A DNA stretch of 64,000 nucleotides from Loktanella sp. 3ANDIMAR09. GTDB taxonomy: Bacteria; Pseudomonadota; Alphaproteobacteria; Rhodobacterales; Rhodobacteraceae. This document shows, in pieces, positions 9,337 through 20,592 of the stretch. Each line of letters begins with the position of its first letter. Positions within the stretch are counted from its first letter, which is position 1. The stretch spans positions 62,001 through 126,000 of the forward strand of contig NZ_LJAK01000005.1 of NCBI RefSeq assembly GCF_001420005.1, written 5' to 3'. The position numbers and the translations under genes are program-made. The notes beneath the pieces were generated by a model. That model saw nothing but the letters and a program-made list of their open reading frames with translations. It was not told the DNA's origin and made no database searches.

Positions 9337-11016
9337 TCAGTTCAGACGGCTGATGACCACGATGACTTCGGGTTTTTTGCCGATTTCAGCCTGCGCCGTC
9401 TTGCGCGCGATGGTTTTCAGCTCTTTTTCCAGTTTCACATCGTCGGCCAGCGTCTTTTTGTTGGCGCGGTTGATGAACTGGGACAGGTCTTCTTCCATGA
9501 TTTCGGCGAGGCTGGCATCGGACCGGCCGTCCTCGGCCAGACCCGACAGTTCGACCCAAGGGTCGCCCAGCGATTCGTCGTTTTCGTCCAGGATCAGCGT
9601 GACCACGACCAGACCGTTCAGCGCCATGCGGATGCGGTCGCGCACAACGCCGTCCATCGCACCGACATGCGTGGCACCGTCCAGATAGGTGCGACCGGTT
9701 TCGATGTATTCCGCAACCTTGGGCTGGTTGCCTGACAGATCGACCATCATGCCGTTCACCGCGACGATCCCGGGCAGGCCGTGCAGGCCCGCGACCTTGA
9801 CATGTTCACGCAGGTGACGGTGTTCGCCGTGCATCGGGATCAGGAACTGCGGCTTGATCAGCTGGTGCATGGTTTCCAGATCGGGACGGTTCGCGTGACC
9901 GGACACGTGGTATTTCCCACCATCGTCGTCCACGATATCCACACCCAGCTCTGACAGCTGGTTCATGATGCGGATGACACCCTTTTCGTTGCCGGGAATC
10001 GTCTTGGACGAGAACAGGAATGTATCGCCCTCTTTCAGTGACAGACCCAGATAGCTGCCCTGAGAAAGCTGGGCCGAGGCCGCGCGGCGTTCGCCTTGCG
10101 ATCCGGTGACCAGCAGCATCAGGTTTTCGCGCGGGATGTTCTGCGCGTCCTCGGCACTGACGGTCGCGGGGAAATCGTGCAGCAGGTCGGTTTCCATCGC
10201 GGCCTGCGTCATGCGCTGCATCGACCGGCCCAGCAGACAGACCGTGCGGCCTGCCTCTGTCGCGGCGGTCGCCAGCGTTTTCAGGCGTGCGATATTGGAT
10301 GCAAAGGTCGTGGCGACGACCATGCCCTTGCAGTCGCGCATCAACTCGGTGATCGCAGGACCGATCGACATTTCAGACCGACCGGGGTTCGGGCTGAAAA
10401 TGTTGGTGCTGTCGCAGACCAGTGCCTTGACGCCGGGCTTGGCGATTTCTTCCCACAGGGCGGTGTCAAAGGGGTCACCGACCACGGGTGTCATGTCGAC
10501 TTTGAAATCGCCGGTGTGAACGATGCGACCACCGTCGCTGTCGATCACCAGACCCGCGCTTTCGGGGATCGAATGGCTGATCGGCACATAGCCCACGGTG
10601 AACGGCCCGCATTTCGTCACCGCAGGCCAAGCGTCTACGACCTGCACGACATTGTCGGGCAGACCGCGTTCCTGCAACTTGCGGCGTGCAATGTTGGCGG
10701 TGAATTTACGCGCATAGATCGGCGCGCCCAGCTCTTCCCAGCACAGGCCGACGGCACCGACATGGTCCTCGTGGGCGTGGGTGATGAAAATACCGTCGAT
10801 CTGCGCCTTGCGTTCGCGCAACCAGGCAATGTCGGCAAAGATCAGATCGACACCGGGTGTGCCGTCCATGTCGGGAAATGTAACGCCAAGGTCGACGACG
10901 ATCAGTCGCTCCTTGCCGGGTTTGCCGTATCCGTAGACGTAGCAGTTCATACCGATTTCACCTGCGCCACCCAGGGCGAGGTAAATCAGTCGGTCGTTTG
11001 CTTTTGCAGCACTCAT
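9337..11016 (-). CDS. rnj: Ribonuclease J (metallo-beta-lactamase / beta-CASP RNase)
   Basis: 559 aa, the usual size. Endonuclease and 5'-3' exonuclease in RNA maturation and decay. The metallo-beta-lactamase metal motif HAHEDH is at residues 80-85 (ITHAHEDHVGAVG), with SHSIPES and HTGDFKVD downstream, and the beta-CASP motifs include VTGSQGE and the late HVSGHANRPDL and PMHGEHRHLREH. The ATG overlaps the coaX stop by 4 bp, so it is translationally coupled to birA-coaX. Last gene of the nuo-birA-coaX-rnj series. Confidence 0.96.
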   Translation of the reverse strand: MSAAKANDRLIYLALGGAGEIGMNCYVYGYGKPGKERLIVVDLGVTFPDMDGTPGVDLIFADIAWLRERKAQIDGIFITHAHEDHVGAVGLCWEELGAPIYARKFTANIARRKLQERGLPDNVVQVVDAWPAVTKCGPFTVGYVPISHSIPESAGLVIDSDGGRIVHTGDFKVDMTPVVGDPFDTALWEEIAKPGVKALVCDSTNIFSPNPGRSEMSIGPAITELMRDCKGMVVATTFASNIARLKTLATAATEAGRTVCLLGRSMQRMTQAAMETDLLHDFPATVSAEDAQNIPRENLMLLVTGSQGERRAASAQLSQGSYLGLSLKEGDTFLFSSKTIPGNEKGVIRIMNQLSELGVDIVDDDGGKYHVSGHANRPDLETMHQLIKPQFLIPMHGEHRHLREHVKVAGLHGLPGIVAVNGMMVDLSGNQPKVAEYIETGRTYLDGATHVGAMDGVVRDRIRMALNGLVVVTLILDENDESLGDPWVELSGLAEDGRSDASLAEIMEEDLSQFINRANKKTLADDVKLEKELKTIARKTAQAEIGKKPEVIVVISRLN

Positions 11017-11786
11017 GTCGTGTCCTTGTTGTATCGGTGTATCACGGTCAAACCGTGCATCGTCAGGTCATCCTCGACCCGGTCAAATAGGGTGTCGCCT
11101 TGGGCGAATAGCGATGCGAGGCCGCCGGTTCCGATCACGGTCATCGGGCGTCCTCGTTCACTCTTAATTCTCTGCGTTATCTCTTTCACCAGCCCAATGT
11201 AACCCCAGAACGCGCCGGACTGCATACAGGCCACGGTGTTGGTGCCGATCACGCGGTCGGGTTTGCTGACGTCCACATGGGGGAGTGCGGCAGCCGCCAT
11301 GTGGAACGCCTCCATCGAGATGTTGACGCCGGGGGCGATGACACCGCCCACATAGGCCCCATCGGTATCGACCACATCGGCTGTCGTGGCGGTGCCGAAA
11401 TCAATGACGATCAGGTCGCCACCGTGACGGTCGAACGCCCCGACGGTATTGACCAAACGGTCCGGACCAACGGCCGTGCCCTGATCCACGCGCGGTGCGA
11501 CCGGCAGGCGGCATTCGGGTTTTCCCACCACCAGCGGGCGACAGTTGAAATAGCGATCCGCCAGCACACGCAGGTTGAACACAACCCGCGGCACGGTCGA
11601 GCTGACGATGACATCGGTGATCGTCACGTCCAGATTGCGCACCTTCATCAAGGTGGACAGCCAGACGTAATACTGGTCCGCCGTACGCTGCCATTCGGTC
11701 GAGGTGCGCCAGGTCGCCAAAAACGCGCTGCCGTCCCAGATGGAAAAGGTCGTATTGGTGTTTCCGCAATCAATCGTCAGCAACAT
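11013..11786 (-). CDS. coaX: Type III pantothenate kinase
   Basis: 257 aa. Catalyses the first step of coenzyme A synthesis (pantothenate to 4'-phosphopantothenate). The N-terminal phosphate loop is LLTIDCGNTNTTFSIWDG; further type III motifs are GPDRLVNTVGA, IVIDFGTATTADVVD, GGVIAPGVNISMEA and VIGTGGLASLFA. No classical coaA-like P-loop. Starts 12 bp after the birA stop and overlaps the RNase J start by ATGA. Confidence 0.96.
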   Translation of the reverse strand: MLLTIDCGNTNTTFSIWDGSAFLATWRTSTEWQRTADQYYVWLSTLMKVRNLDVTITDVIVSSTVPRVVFNLRVLADRYFNCRPLVVGKPECRLPVAPRVDQGTAVGPDRLVNTVGAFDRHGGDLIVIDFGTATTADVVDTDGAYVGGVIAPGVNISMEAFHMAAAALPHVDVSKPDRVIGTNTVACMQSGAFWGYIGLVKEITQRIKSERGRPMTVIGTGGLASLFAQGDTLFDRVEDDLTMHGLTVIHRYNKDTT

Positions 11787-11798
11787 CGGCAGCGTTCC

Positions 11799-12560
11799 CT
11801 AGAAATAGATATCCGCCGCCGGTATTGCCTGCGGCCCGTCGGCGGTAATCAGGACCAGATTGCCATCGGCGTCGATGGTCTCGAACCGGCCTGTCAGTTC
11901 TGACCGGGTGCTACGGGCTGTGATGACTTCGCCCAGACGGGCGGCATGGCGCAGCCAATCGGCCCGGATGATGTCGAAACCGCACTCCCACAGCTTTGCC
12001 TCTTGGGTGGCAAAATCCGCAGCGAGCCGGGCAAGGAACTGCATCGGATCGGTGGGCGCACCACCCTCGCCCGCAAGCGACACGGGCGCAAAGGCAGCGT
12101 CAGTAATGCCGGGCGGGACTTCTGCAAGGTTCACGCCGATCCCGATGGACAGCCAATCCACATAGGCCCCCGATCCTGCGGATTCCAACAGGATCCCCGC
12201 GACCTTGCCCTCGTTCAGCAGCACGTCATTGGGCCATTTCAGCGACAGCTTGGTCCTGTCCACGGACATGGCCAGCGCCTCGAACAGGGCATTGGCAGCC
12301 ATGAACGACCGCAGACCCGCCTGTTGCGGCGTGCAATTGGGTCTGTAGACGAGGGTCGCTGCAAAATTGCCGACCGGCGACTGCCAGCTGCGGCCCCGCC
12401 TGCCCCGCGATGCGGTCTGTGTGTCGGCCACGATCCAGGTCGGTGCCGTCAGCGTCGGTGCAATGCGCGCCGCCTCGGCCATGGTGGAATCGACCGTTTG
12501 CAGATGACGGCACAAAACCCCCTCTGGCCAGAGGGGGTTCTGGGTCGGATCAGTTGACAA
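11799..12560 (-). CDS. birA: Biotin--[acetyl-CoA-carboxylase] ligase, short form
   Basis: 253 aa; catalytic ligase without the N-terminal DNA-binding domain, so it should not act as a repressor. Motifs: [10 protein letters not shown], the biotinyl-AMP loop [32 protein letters not shown] and [12 protein letters not shown]. The start is uncertain. A TTG at 12560 gives [14 protein letters not shown] and overlaps the nuoN stop by 11 bp; WPEG is a common N-terminal motif in relatives, so translation must begin at or before it. A terminator-like hairpin covers codons 8-15. Its likely substrate, the MccA carboxylase subunit, is encoded about 21 kb upstream. Confidence 0.88.
   Translation of the reverse strand: MSTDPTQNPLWPEGVLCRHLQTVDSTMAEAARIAPTLTAPTWIVADTQTASRGRRGRSWQSPVGNFAATLVYRPNCTPQQAGLRSFMAANALFEALAMSVDRTKLSLKWPNDVLLNEGKVAGILLESAGSGAYVDWLSIGIGVNLAEVPPGITDAAFAPVSLAGEGGAPTDPMQFLARLAADFATQEAKLWECGFDIIRADWLRHAARLGEVITARSTRSELTGRFETIDADGNLVLITADGPQAIPAADIYF
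12512..12539 (-). terminator. Intrinsic terminator at the nuoN/birA junction, inside birA codons
   Basis: On the minus strand a perfect 12-bp palindromic stem (12528-12539 with 12516-12527, arm AACCCCCTCTGG) runs into TTTTGTG. This is a good intrinsic terminator for the nuo transcript, yet it lies downstream of the nuoN stop (12550) and within the predicted first 16 codons of birA. It would reduce read-through into birA-coaX-rnj. Confidence 0.75.
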
Positions 12561-13983
12561 GGGTGCCCGCAGCGGCAGCGGCCCAGGGTTCGATCCCGAA
12601 CAGGTTCACCACTCCAAAGACCATGATCGCAGCCGATGCGATCAGGAACCCACCCAGCAACGGCTGGGACGGCGCGTCCAGTGCCTCGGTTTCTTCACCA
12701 AAATACATGAAATAGACGATCCGCAGGTAGTAGAACGCGCTGATAACCGATGCGATCACGCCCGCGACCGCCAGCCAACCCAGGCCAGCGTCCACAGCCG
12801 CACGCAGCACGTAGAACTTGCCAAAGAAGCCGACCAGCGGCGGCACACCCGCAAGGCTGAACATCAGCACCAGCATGGCAAGCGCACGGGTCGGATAGCG
12901 GGACGCATACATGCGCAGGCTCTGGATGTCGGTCACCGGACGCCCGTCACGTTCCATCCCGAGGATGAATGCAAAGGTCCCGATATTCATCGTCACATAG
13001 ATCGCCATGTAGATCAGCATCGCCTGCACACCAAAGGCCGTGCCTGCCGCCAGACCCATCAGCGCAAAGCCCATGTGGCTGATCGACGAATAGGCCATCA
13101 GACGCTTGATGTCGCGCTGGCCGATACCGGCGATTGCGCCCAGGAACATCGACACGACCGACAGAAAGGCTACGATCTGCTGCCAGTCACCCGTCACGCC
13201 ACCAAAGGCGTCGAACATCACGCGGGCGAACAGCGCCATCGCCGCAACCTTGGGTGCGGTTGCGAAAAACGCGGTGATCGGCGTGGGCGACCCCTCGTAG
13301 ACGTCGGGCGTCCACATGTGGAACGGCGCGGCCGAGACCTTGAACGCGAAACCGGCGATCAGGAACACCAGACCAAACAGCAGACCCAGCGACACGTCAT
13401 CCTGGACGGCGACGATGATGCCCTCGAACTGGGTGGTGCCCGCGAAACCATAGGTCAGCGAAGCACCATAGAGCAGCAGACCAGAGGACAGCGCGCCCAG
13501 CACGAAATATTTCAGGCCCGCCTCGGTGGATTTCACGCTGTCCCGGCGCAGGGACGCCACGACATACAGCGAAAGTGATTGCAGCTCGAGACCCATATAG
13601 AGTGTCATCAGGTCGTTGGCGCTGACCATGACCATCATACCCACAACAGCCAGCGACACCAGCACGGGGTATTCGAATTTCAGCAGGTTGCGCTGTTCCA
13701 TGTAGACCTTGGACATGACCAGAACCGCCGCCGCCGACAGCAGGATCATGACCTTGGCCATACGGGCGAACCCGTCGGCCACGAACATGCCGTTGAACGC
13801 CGTCTGTGCCGCGCTGTCATCCATGCCGATCCAGAAGGCCAGCACCACGAACACCGCCGCCGTCATCCAGACCAGCAGGCCCGCCGCCGCGTCCTTGACC
13901 GTATAGACCGCCGCCAGCAACGCGCCGATGGCATAAAGCGCCAGCACGATTTCCGGCAGGGCGATGGAAATATCGGAACCCAT
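12550..13983 (-). CDS. nuoN: NADH-quinone oxidoreductase subunit N
   Basis: 477 aa, typical. One of the three antiporter-like proton-pumping subunits of complex I, inner membrane, about 14 helices. Recognised by [20 protein letters not shown] (with the conserved Glu), [20 protein letters not shown] and [18 protein letters not shown]. Starts one base after the nuoM stop region (13985), i.e. tightly coupled. Confidence 0.97.
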   Translation of the reverse strand: MGSDISIALPEIVLALYAIGALLAAVYTVKDAAAGLLVWMTAAVFVVLAFWIGMDDSAAQTAFNGMFVADGFARMAKVMILLSAAAVLVMSKVYMEQRNLLKFEYPVLVSLAVVGMMVMVSANDLMTLYMGLELQSLSLYVVASLRRDSVKSTEAGLKYFVLGALSSGLLLYGASLTYGFAGTTQFEGIIVAVQDDVSLGLLFGLVFLIAGFAFKVSAAPFHMWTPDVYEGSPTPITAFFATAPKVAAMALFARVMFDAFGGVTGDWQQIVAFLSVVSMFLGAIAGIGQRDIKRLMAYSSISHMGFALMGLAAGTAFGVQAMLIYMAIYVTMNIGTFAFILGMERDGRPVTDIQSLRMYASRYPTRALAMLVLMFSLAGVPPLVGFFGKFYVLRAAVDAGLGWLAVAGVIASVISAFYYLRIVYFMYFGEETEALDAPSQPLLGGFLIASAAIMVFGVVNLFGIEPWAAAAAGTLVN

Positions 13984-13984
13984 C

Positions 13985-15535
13985 TTAGTTCACCTCGCTT
14001 GCGGCGACGTCATTGGCGGCGTTGAACGCTGCCGTCGCGGATTCGTATTGATCGACCAGCGCAGTCACGCTTGGCCCGATGATGTCGGTGACCAGAACCG
14101 GATACACGCCCAGCAGCAGGGTCATCACGACCAGCGGGGCAAAGATCCAGCGTTCACGCATATTCATGTCGGTGATCGACTTCAGGCTTTCCTTGATCAG
14201 GTCACCCATGACGACGCGGCGATACAGCCACAACCCGTAGGAGGCCGACAGGATCACGCCGGACGTGGCGACCAATGCCACCCAGGTATTCACCTGGAAC
14301 ACGCCCATCAGCGTCAGGAATTCCCCGACAAAGCCTGACGTGCCGGGCAGGCCCACGTTTGCCATGGTAAAGAACATGAAAATCAGCGCATAGGCCGGCA
14401 TCCGGTTCACCAGACCGCCATAGGCGTCGATGTCGCGGGTGTGCATCCGGTCGTAGATCACGCCGACACAGAGAAACAGCGCGCCAGAGATGAAACCGTG
14501 GCTGATCATCTGGAAAATCGCCCCGTCGATCCCCTGCTGGTTCACGGCAAAGATCCCCATGGTGACGTAGCCCATGTGTGCGACCGACGAATAGGCGATC
14601 AGCTTTTTCATGTCCTGCTGCACAAGTGCCACCAGCGAGGTGTAGACGATCGCGATGGCCGACAACCACAGCACCAGCGGCCCCATGACCTCGGACCCGA
14701 CGGGGAACATCGGCAGGCTGAACCGCAGGAAACCGTAGCCACCCATTTTCAGCAGGATGGCCGCCAGCACGACCGAACCGGCTGTCGGGGCCTGCACGTG
14801 AGCGTCGGGCAACCAGGTGTGCACCGGCCACATCGGCATTTTCACCGCAAAGGATGCAAAGAAGGCCAACCACATCAGTGTCTGCACACCGCCCACGATG
14901 TTGATTCCCAGCAGGCTGAAACTGTCTGACGGGAATTCGGTCGTCATCAGCGTCGGGATATCGGTGGTGCCTGCGATGCTGAACATCGACACCATCGCCA
15001 CCAGCATCAGGACCGACCCGAGGAAGGTGTAGAGAAAGAACTTGAACGAGGCATAGATGCGATCCTTGCCGCCCCAGATGCCGATGATCAGGAACATCGG
15101 GATCAGGCCTGCCTCAAAGAAGAGGTAGAACAGGATCAGGTCCAGCGCCATGAACACGCCCAGCATCAGCGTTTCCAGCACGAGGAAGGCGATCATGTAT
15201 TCCTTGACCCGCGTCTCCACGTTCCAGCAGGCCGCGATCACCAGCGGCATGAGGAACGTGGTCAGCATCACGAACAGCACCGAAATGCCGTCCACGCCCA
15301 TCTTGTATTGCATCCCCAAAAGCCAGTCGGCCTGTTCGACCATCTGGAACCCGGTATCGTTGGGGTCAAACTCTGCCAGGATGAACAGCGACACAAGGAA
15401 CGATGCGACGGTCGCGGCCAGGGCCACCCACTTGGCGTTGCGCTGTGCGGCCGCATCGTCGCCCCGCAGGAACAACGCCAGAATGGCAGCACCGATCAGC
15501 GGAATGAAGGTTGTGAGCGAAAGTAGGTTGCCCAT
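13985..15535 (-). CDS. nuoM: NADH-quinone oxidoreductase subunit M
   Basis: 516 aa from ATG 15535 ([16 protein letters not shown]), which shares one base with the nuoL stop (TGATG). Antiporter-like proton-pumping subunit of complex I. Visible motifs: [49 protein letters not shown] with the conserved Lys/Pro/His segment, [17 protein letters not shown] and [13 protein letters not shown]. An in-frame start 30 bp upstream lies within nuoL and is less likely. Confidence 0.97.
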   Translation of the reverse strand: MGNLLSLTTFIPLIGAAILALFLRGDDAAAQRNAKWVALAATVASFLVSLFILAEFDPNDTGFQMVEQADWLLGMQYKMGVDGISVLFVMLTTFLMPLVIAACWNVETRVKEYMIAFLVLETLMLGVFMALDLILFYLFFEAGLIPMFLIIGIWGGKDRIYASFKFFLYTFLGSVLMLVAMVSMFSIAGTTDIPTLMTTEFPSDSFSLLGINIVGGVQTLMWLAFFASFAVKMPMWPVHTWLPDAHVQAPTAGSVVLAAILLKMGGYGFLRFSLPMFPVGSEVMGPLVLWLSAIAIVYTSLVALVQQDMKKLIAYSSVAHMGYVTMGIFAVNQQGIDGAIFQMISHGFISGALFLCVGVIYDRMHTRDIDAYGGLVNRMPAYALIFMFFTMANVGLPGTSGFVGEFLTLMGVFQVNTWVALVATSGVILSASYGLWLYRRVVMGDLIKESLKSITDMNMRERWIFAPLVVMTLLLGVYPVLVTDIIGPSVTALVDQYESATAAFNAANDVAASEVN

Positions 15536-17664
15536 CAGTTGGCCCCTCCGGTGAACGTGACCCATGTCAGCAGGATCGCGATCCCGACAACCATGGCGAA
15601 GGCATAAGTGAACAGATAGCCGGACTGCATCCGGTTCACGGTGCGGGTAAAGAACGGCACGATTCCCATGGCCAGACCGTTGATCCCGCCGTCGATGGTG
15701 CCCTGATCACCGCGTTTCCAGAAAAACCCGCCGACCCACAAGGCAGGACGCACAAAGACAAAGTTGTAGAGCTCGTCAAAGTACCATTTGTTCAGCAGGA
15801 AATTGTACAGCGGGGCCTGCTGTTCAGCCAGTTTGGCGGGCAGATCGGGCCGCCGGATGTACATCTGATAGGCCAGTCCCAGTCCCAGCAGCATCGCGAT
15901 GAACGGCGACACCTTCACCCATTTGGACACCAGATGCGCCTCGTGCAGGACGTGGTTGTCCGGTGCCTTGTAGATCGCACCCTTGCCCGGCTCTGCGGGC
16001 CAGACGTCCGCGGCATGATCGTCACCGGTGCCCTCGCCCTCGGTTTCGGCAGTCGCGGCATAGGCCGGCGCAATCAGGCTGAAACCAGCGGCGTGGTCTT
16101 CCTCGACCGTGACCTCGGATTTGTCCGCCGCGCCAAAGAACACGGCAACATTGGTATCATTCGAAAAGAACGGCTTGTAGAACACCATCCCCGAAAAGAT
16201 CGCACCGAATGCCAGCACGGCCAGCGGCACCAACATGACGGTCGGGCTTTCGTGTGCATGCTCATGCGTATGCTTGTCGCCGCGCGGTTTGCCGTAGAAC
16301 GTCAGGAACATCAGACGCCAGCTGTAGAAACTGGTCATGCCCGCAGCGATCAGCAGCATCCAGAAGGCATAGCCACCGGCGGTGCCTGCATAGGCGCTCT
16401 CGATGATGGCGTCCTTGGACACGAAACCCGCGAACCCGACGGGGAACCCGACATAGAGCAGCGGAATACCCACACCCGTGATTGCCAGCGTGCCGATCAT
16501 CATGGCCCAGAACGTCTTGGGCAACTTGTCTTTCAGGCCGCCATAGTTCCGCATGTCCTGTTCGTGGTGCATCCCGTGGATGACAGAACCGGCCCCGAGA
16601 AACAGCAGCGCCTTGAAGAAGGCATGCGTCAACAGGTGGAACATCGCGACGGAATAGACGCCCAGACCAGCGGCCACGAACATGTAGCCCAGCTGGCTAC
16701 AGGTTGAATAGGCGATGACCCGCTTGATATCGTTCTGCACCAGACCGATCGTTGCGGCGAAAAACGCGGTCGTCGCACCCAGGAACACGACGAACCCGGT
16801 CGCCACGGGCGCGAATTCCATGATCGGCGACATGCGGCAGATCAGGAACACACCGGCGGTCACCATGGTTGCGGCGTGGATCAGCGCGGAGACCGGTGTC
16901 GGCCCTTCCATCGCGTCGGGCAGCCAGGTGTGCAGGAACAACTGCGCCGATTTACCCATCGCGCCGATGAACAGCAGGATCGCAATCACCTCTGCCGCAT
17001 TCCATTCACGCCACAGGAACTGGATCTGCGTTTCCGCGATCTGCGGTGCCTGCGCAAAGATCACGTCAAAGCTGATCCCGTCGGTCAACAAGAACAGGCC
17101 AAAGATTCCCAGCAAGAACGCAAAGTCACCGACCCGGTTGACCACGAAGGCCTTGATGGCTGCGGCATTGGCGCTGGGTTTCTTGAAATAGAAACCGATC
17201 AGCAGGTAGGATGCGACGCCCACGCCCTCCCAGCCGAAAAACATCTGCACGATGTTGTCGGCCGTCACCAGCATCAGCATCGCAAAGGTAAAGAACGACA
17301 GATAGGCAAAGAAACGGGGGCGATAGCTTTCGTCGTCGCTGAAATTGTCGTCATGCGCCATGTAGCCAAAAGAATACAGGTGCACGAGGCTCGACACGGT
17401 CGTGATGACGATCAGCATGATCAGCGTCAGGCGGTCGACGCGGATCGCCCAGTCGGTCGCCAGTGACCCGCTTTCGATCCAGCGCAGCAGGCTGATCGAA
17501 TTGGTCGTGCCGTCAAATGTGACGAATGCGACCCATGACAGGACAGCGGACAGGACCAACAGCGAGGTCGCCGTCCACTGCGCGCCCTTTTCGCCGATGA
17601 TCTTCCAGGTGAAACCGCAGATCAGCGCGCCGACCAGCGGCGCAAACAGGATGATCGAAAACAT
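15535..17664 (-). CDS. nuoL: NADH-quinone oxidoreductase subunit L
   Basis: 709 aa; the distal antiporter-like subunit of complex I with the long lateral helix expected near the C-terminus. Motifs: [57 protein letters not shown] (only part listed), [18 protein letters not shown] poorly conserved, acidic insertion around residues 535-575 (VEEDHAAG...[11 protein letters not shown]) lies between helices 15 and 16, longer than in E. coli. Four bases separate its start from nuoK. Confidence 0.97.
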   Translation of the reverse strand: MFSIILFAPLVGALICGFTWKIIGEKGAQWTATSLLVLSAVLSWVAFVTFDGTTNSISLLRWIESGSLATDWAIRVDRLTLIMLIVITTVSSLVHLYSFGYMAHDDNFSDDESYRPRFFAYLSFFTFAMLMLVTADNIVQMFFGWEGVGVASYLLIGFYFKKPSANAAAIKAFVVNRVGDFAFLLGIFGLFLLTDGISFDVIFAQAPQIAETQIQFLWREWNAAEVIAILLFIGAMGKSAQLFLHTWLPDAMEGPTPVSALIHAATMVTAGVFLICRMSPIMEFAPVATGFVVFLGATTAFFAATIGLVQNDIKRVIAYSTCSQLGYMFVAAGLGVYSVAMFHLLTHAFFKALLFLGAGSVIHGMHHEQDMRNYGGLKDKLPKTFWAMMIGTLAITGVGIPLLYVGFPVGFAGFVSKDAIIESAYAGTAGGYAFWMLLIAAGMTSFYSWRLMFLTFYGKPRGDKHTHEHAHESPTVMLVPLAVLAFGAIFSGMVFYKPFFSNDTNVAVFFGAADKSEVTVEEDHAAGFSLIAPAYAATAETEGEGTGDDHAADVWPAEPGKGAIYKAPDNHVLHEAHLVSKWVKVSPFIAMLLGLGLAYQMYIRRPDLPAKLAEQQAPLYNFLLNKWYFDELYNFVFVRPALWVGGFFWKRGDQGTIDGGINGLAMGIVPFFTRTVNRMQSGYLFTYAFAMVVGIAILLTWVTFTGGAN

Positions 17665-17668
17665 GTGT

Positions 17669-17974
17669 TCAGCCCTTCATCACGTTGACGTCTTCAACGT
17701 CGATGGTCCCGCGGTTGCGGAAGAAGCAGACAAGGATCGCAAGGCCGATCGCGGCCTCGGCGGCGGCGACGGTCAGCACGAACAGGGTGAAAACCTGCCC
17801 GACCATGTCGTTGAGGAAACTGGAAAACGCGACAAAGTTGATGTTCACCGCCAGCAGCATCAGTTCGATGCTCATCAGCAGGATGATCACGTTCTTGCGG
17901 TTCAGGAACAGGCCAAAGATCCCGATCACGAACAGCGCCGCGGCGACCGTCAAATAATGTTCAAGTCCGATCAT
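17669..17974 (-). CDS. nuoK: NADH-quinone oxidoreductase subunit K
   Basis: 101 aa, three transmembrane helices. Complex I membrane subunit in the proton channel region. The conserved glutamates are in [15 protein letters not shown] and [14 protein letters not shown] 76-bp gap from nuoJ contains two GC-rich hairpins, the only sizeable gap in the nuoG-nuoN half of the locus. Confidence 0.96.
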   Translation of the reverse strand: MIGLEHYLTVAAALFVIGIFGLFLNRKNVIILLMSIELMLLAVNINFVAFSSFLNDMVGQVFTLFVLTVAAAEAAIGLAILVCFFRNRGTIDVEDVNVMKG

Positions 17975-17985
17975 ATACGTCCCTC

Positions 17986-18029
17986 CGGGGTGGCGCCCCG
18001 CTAAGTCTTTGGGTCGGGGACGGGCCCCG
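17986..18029. repeat. Two similar GC-rich hairpins between nuoJ and nuoK
   Basis: CGGGG (17986-17990) pairs with CCCCG (17996-18000), and CGGGG (18015-18019) pairs with CCCCG (18025-18029), each with a 5-base loop. They form the only structured intergenic segment between nuoJ and nuoK and could slow polymerase or stabilise a processed end. Confidence 0.5.
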
Positions 18030-18050
18030 GTGGTCTAGTGGTGGCGCGCC

Positions 18051-18656
18051 TTACAGGCCCTGCCCCGGTTTCACGTCCTTCAGTTCCATCGCCTTGGCCG
18101 GATCGCGGTGCATCTGGGCCACGACGTTCTGACGCTTGATGTCAACGCGGTGGCGCAGTGTCAGCACGATGGCCCCCACCATTGCGACCAGCAGGATCAG
18201 GCCCGCTAGCTGGAACAGCAGAATGTAACGGTCATACAGCAGCAGGCCGATCAGGGCCGTGTTTTCACCGATATCGGCGGGGGCCGCCAACCGGGTTTCA
18301 ACCTCGTTCGAGAATTCCCAAACGCCAAAGGCAACGGCCAGCTGCATCAGGATCACGATGCCGATCAGCAGACCGATCGGCAGGTATTTCGACATCTCGG
18401 CCTTGAGTGCGGCGAAATCCACGTCCAGCATCATCACGACGAACAGGAACAGCACCGCGACCGCGCCGACGTAGACGATGATCAGCAGCATCGCGACGAA
18501 TTCGGCACCCAGTACAACGAACAGACCAGCCGACGACAAAAACGCCAGGATCAGCCACAAGACCGAATGGACCGGGTTGCGTGACAACACGGTCATCAGA
18601 CCACCCAGCAACGTGGTGATCGCGAACATATAAAACGTAAAGGCCATGACCGTCAT
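18051..18656 (-). CDS. nuoJ: NADH-quinone oxidoreductase subunit J
   Basis: 201 aa with five transmembrane helices. Complex I membrane subunit; the signature [20 protein letters not shown], including the pi-bulge helix, is present around residues 58-77. The start overlaps the stop of the preceding CMD-family gene by ATGA. The C-terminal 30 residues are a charged cytoplasmic tail. Confidence 0.96.
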   Translation of the reverse strand: MTVMAFTFYMFAITTLLGGLMTVLSRNPVHSVLWLILAFLSSAGLFVVLGAEFVAMLLIIVYVGAVAVLFLFVVMMLDVDFAALKAEMSKYLPIGLLIGIVILMQLAVAFGVWEFSNEVETRLAAPADIGENTALIGLLLYDRYILLFQLAGLILLVAMVGAIVLTLRHRVDIKRQNVVAQMHRDPAKAMELKDVKPGQGL

Positions 18657-19051
18657 GCGTCGTCGTCCTTGCTCAGTTCCTCGGTGGCGAGGGTCATCGC
18701 CGTTGTCATTGCCGGCACACCGCCGAACAGTCCCGCCTGCGCAATCGCCTCGGCGATTTCTTGGCGTGTGGCACCGGCCGCGATCAGATGGCGCACCGTG
18801 ATGCGGATCTGGTCCTCGGCTGCGGCACCGGTGATGGTCAAGCCCGTAAGCGTGAGCAGCAGCCGCGTCTTGGCGTCTAGCCCGTCCGGGTTCAACCCCT
18901 TACCAAAGAAAGTCTCCATCATGTCGGCAGACATGGTCGGAAACAGATCCGCAAACCCCTTGGGCACAAACGACGACATGTCAGGGTTGAACTGGCGCGC
19001 CCAGTCCTGACCCTGCTGCATCATCTTGGCAAAGGGGTTTTCGTCGCTCAT
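18653..19051 (-). CDS. Carboxymuconolactone decarboxylase-family protein within the nuo operon
   Basis: 132 aa. The C-terminal half has the CMD/AhpD fold motif, [30 protein letters not shown] and [14 protein letters not shown] (partial). There is no Cys-X-X-Cys pair, so AhpD-like peroxidase chemistry is not expected. It is inserted between nuoI and nuoJ with 4-bp ATGA overlaps on both sides, which implies expression at complex I levels. Such an insertion is known in related Rhodobacterales; its role there is not known to me. An assembly or quinone-related role is only a guess. Confidence 0.85.
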   Translation of the reverse strand: MSDENPFAKMMQQGQDWARQFNPDMSSFVPKGFADLFPTMSADMMETFFGKGLNPDGLDAKTRLLLTLTGLTITGAAAEDQIRITVRHLIAAGATRQEIAEAIAQAGLFGGVPAMTTAMTLATEELSKDDDA

Positions 19052-19536
19052 CGGTAGGGCGCATCCATTTCAAGGTTGCGTGCGATTTCGGATTCCCAAC
19101 GGTCACCGTTCGCCAGCAGTTTTTCCTTGTCGTAGTACAGCTCTTCACGGGTCTCGGTGCTGAATTCGAAATTCGGCCCCTCGACGATGGCGTCCACCGG
19201 GCAGGCTTCTTGGCACAGGCCGCAGTAGATGCATTTCGTCATGTCGATGTCATAGCGCGTCGTGCGGCGGCTGCCGTCATCGGTGCGCGGTGCCGCGTCA
19301 ATCGTGATGGCCTGTGCAGGGCAGACGGCCTCGCACAATTTGCACGCAATGCAGCGTTCTTCGCCGTTGGGATAGCGACGCAGCGCGTGTTCGCCCCGGA
19401 AACGCGGTGACAACGGACCCTTTTCATGGGGGTAGTTCACGGTCGCCTTGGGGGCAAAGAAGTACTTCATCCCCAGACCGAACCCCTTCCAGAAGTCCTG
19501 CAGCAGAAAATATTTGGCGGCGCGGGTATAGTCCAT
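19048..19536 (-). CDS. nuoI: NADH-quinone oxidoreductase subunit I
   Basis: 162 aa from ATG 19536 ([15 protein letters not shown]), which has GGAGG upstream and begins one base after the nuoH stop. Carries the two 4Fe-4S clusters N6a and N6b that pass electrons towards quinone: [12 protein letters not shown] (about residue 60) and [12 protein letters not shown] (about residue 99). A longer in-frame reading into nuoH is rejected. Confidence 0.97.
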   Translation of the reverse strand: MDYTRAAKYFLLQDFWKGFGLGMKYFFAPKATVNYPHEKGPLSPRFRGEHALRRYPNGEERCIACKLCEAVCPAQAITIDAAPRTDDGSRRTTRYDIDMTKCIYCGLCQEACPVDAIVEGPNFEFSTETREELYYDKEKLLANGDRWESEIARNLEMDAPYR

Positions 19537-19537
19537 A

Positions 19538-20575
19538 TCAGCCTCCGATCGTGTAGCGGGCCCACATGCCCCCAAACACTTCAAATTTCGCAAGGAACGC
19601 CACGATCACGACCCAGGCCAGCGACATCGGCAGGAACACCTTCCAACCAATCCGCATCAGCTGGTCATAGCGGTAGCGGGGGGTGATGGCCTTCACCATG
19701 GCGAACATGAAGAAGCACAGCACCATTTTCAAAACCATCCACAGCACGCCGTCCGGCAGGCCGGGGATCGGTGACAGCCAGCCGCCCAGGAACAGCAGCG
19801 ACACCAGCGCACACATCAGCACGACGGCCATCAATTCACCGATCATGAACAGCAGGAACGGTGTGGACGAATATTCGACCTGATACCCTGCAACCAGCTC
19901 CGATTCCGCCTCTGGCAGATCGAACGGCGGGCGGTTGGTTTCAGCCAGCGCCGAGATAAAGAACAGGAACATCATCGGGAAATGCGCGACCCAGTACCAG
20001 CTAAAGATACCCGCCCCGCGCTGCGCCTCGACGATGGCGCCAAAGTTCATCGACCCTGTCGAGATGATGATGCCGATGATGATCAGGCCCAGCGACACCT
20101 CGTAGGAAATCATCTGTGCCGCCGACCGCAGCGATCCCAGGAACGGATATTTGGAGTTGGACGCCCAGCCCCCCATGATGACGCCATACACCTCGAGAGA
20201 GGAGACCGCGAAGACGAACAGGATCGCCACGTTGATGTCGGACAACACCCAACCATCGTTGAACGGAATGACCGACCAGGCGATGACGGGCATGACGAAT
20301 GTGATCATCGGCGCGATGAAATAGACAGGCTTGTCCGCGCCAGCGGGCACCACGATTTCCTTGACGATGTATTTCAGGAAATCCGCAAAGGATTGCAGCA
20401 CACCCCAGGGGCCGACCACGTTGGGACCGCGGCGCATCTGCACGGCGGCCCAGACCTTGCGGTCGGCATACATCAGCATCGCCAATGCCAGCAGCAAGGG
20501 AATCAGCACCAGCAAACACTGGCCAAGGATCAACAGGACCTGGCCCGTGTTGGTCGTGGTGAAGAAGTTGATCAT
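19538..20575 (-). CDS. nuoH: NADH-quinone oxidoreductase subunit H
   Basis: 345 aa from ATG 20575 ([12 protein letters not shown]). Membrane subunit that forms much of the quinone chamber with NuoB and NuoD. Motifs: [41 protein letters not shown] (conserved Glu-rich loop), and [17 protein letters not shown]. Separated by 17 bp from the preceding small lipoprotein gene. Confidence 0.97.
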   Translation of the reverse strand: MINFFTTTNTGQVLLILGQCLLVLIPLLLALAMLMYADRKVWAAVQMRRGPNVVGPWGVLQSFADFLKYIVKEIVVPAGADKPVYFIAPMITFVMPVIAWSVIPFNDGWVLSDINVAILFVFAVSSLEVYGVIMGGWASNSKYPFLGSLRSAAQMISYEVSLGLIIIGIIISTGSMNFGAIVEAQRGAGIFSWYWVAHFPMMFLFFISALAETNRPPFDLPEAESELVAGYQVEYSSTPFLLFMIGELMAVVLMCALVSLLFLGGWLSPIPGLPDGVLWMVLKMVLCFFMFAMVKAITPRYRYDQLMRIGWKVFLPMSLAWVVIVAFLAKFEVFGGMWARYTIGG

Positions 20576-20592
20576 ATCCGTTTCCTCAAGCG

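Noticed and set aside
17986-18029. CRISPR-like repeat pair between nuoJ and nuoK
   Set aside because: Only two short hairpins with different loops; no repeat-spacer periodicity and no cas genes in the window.
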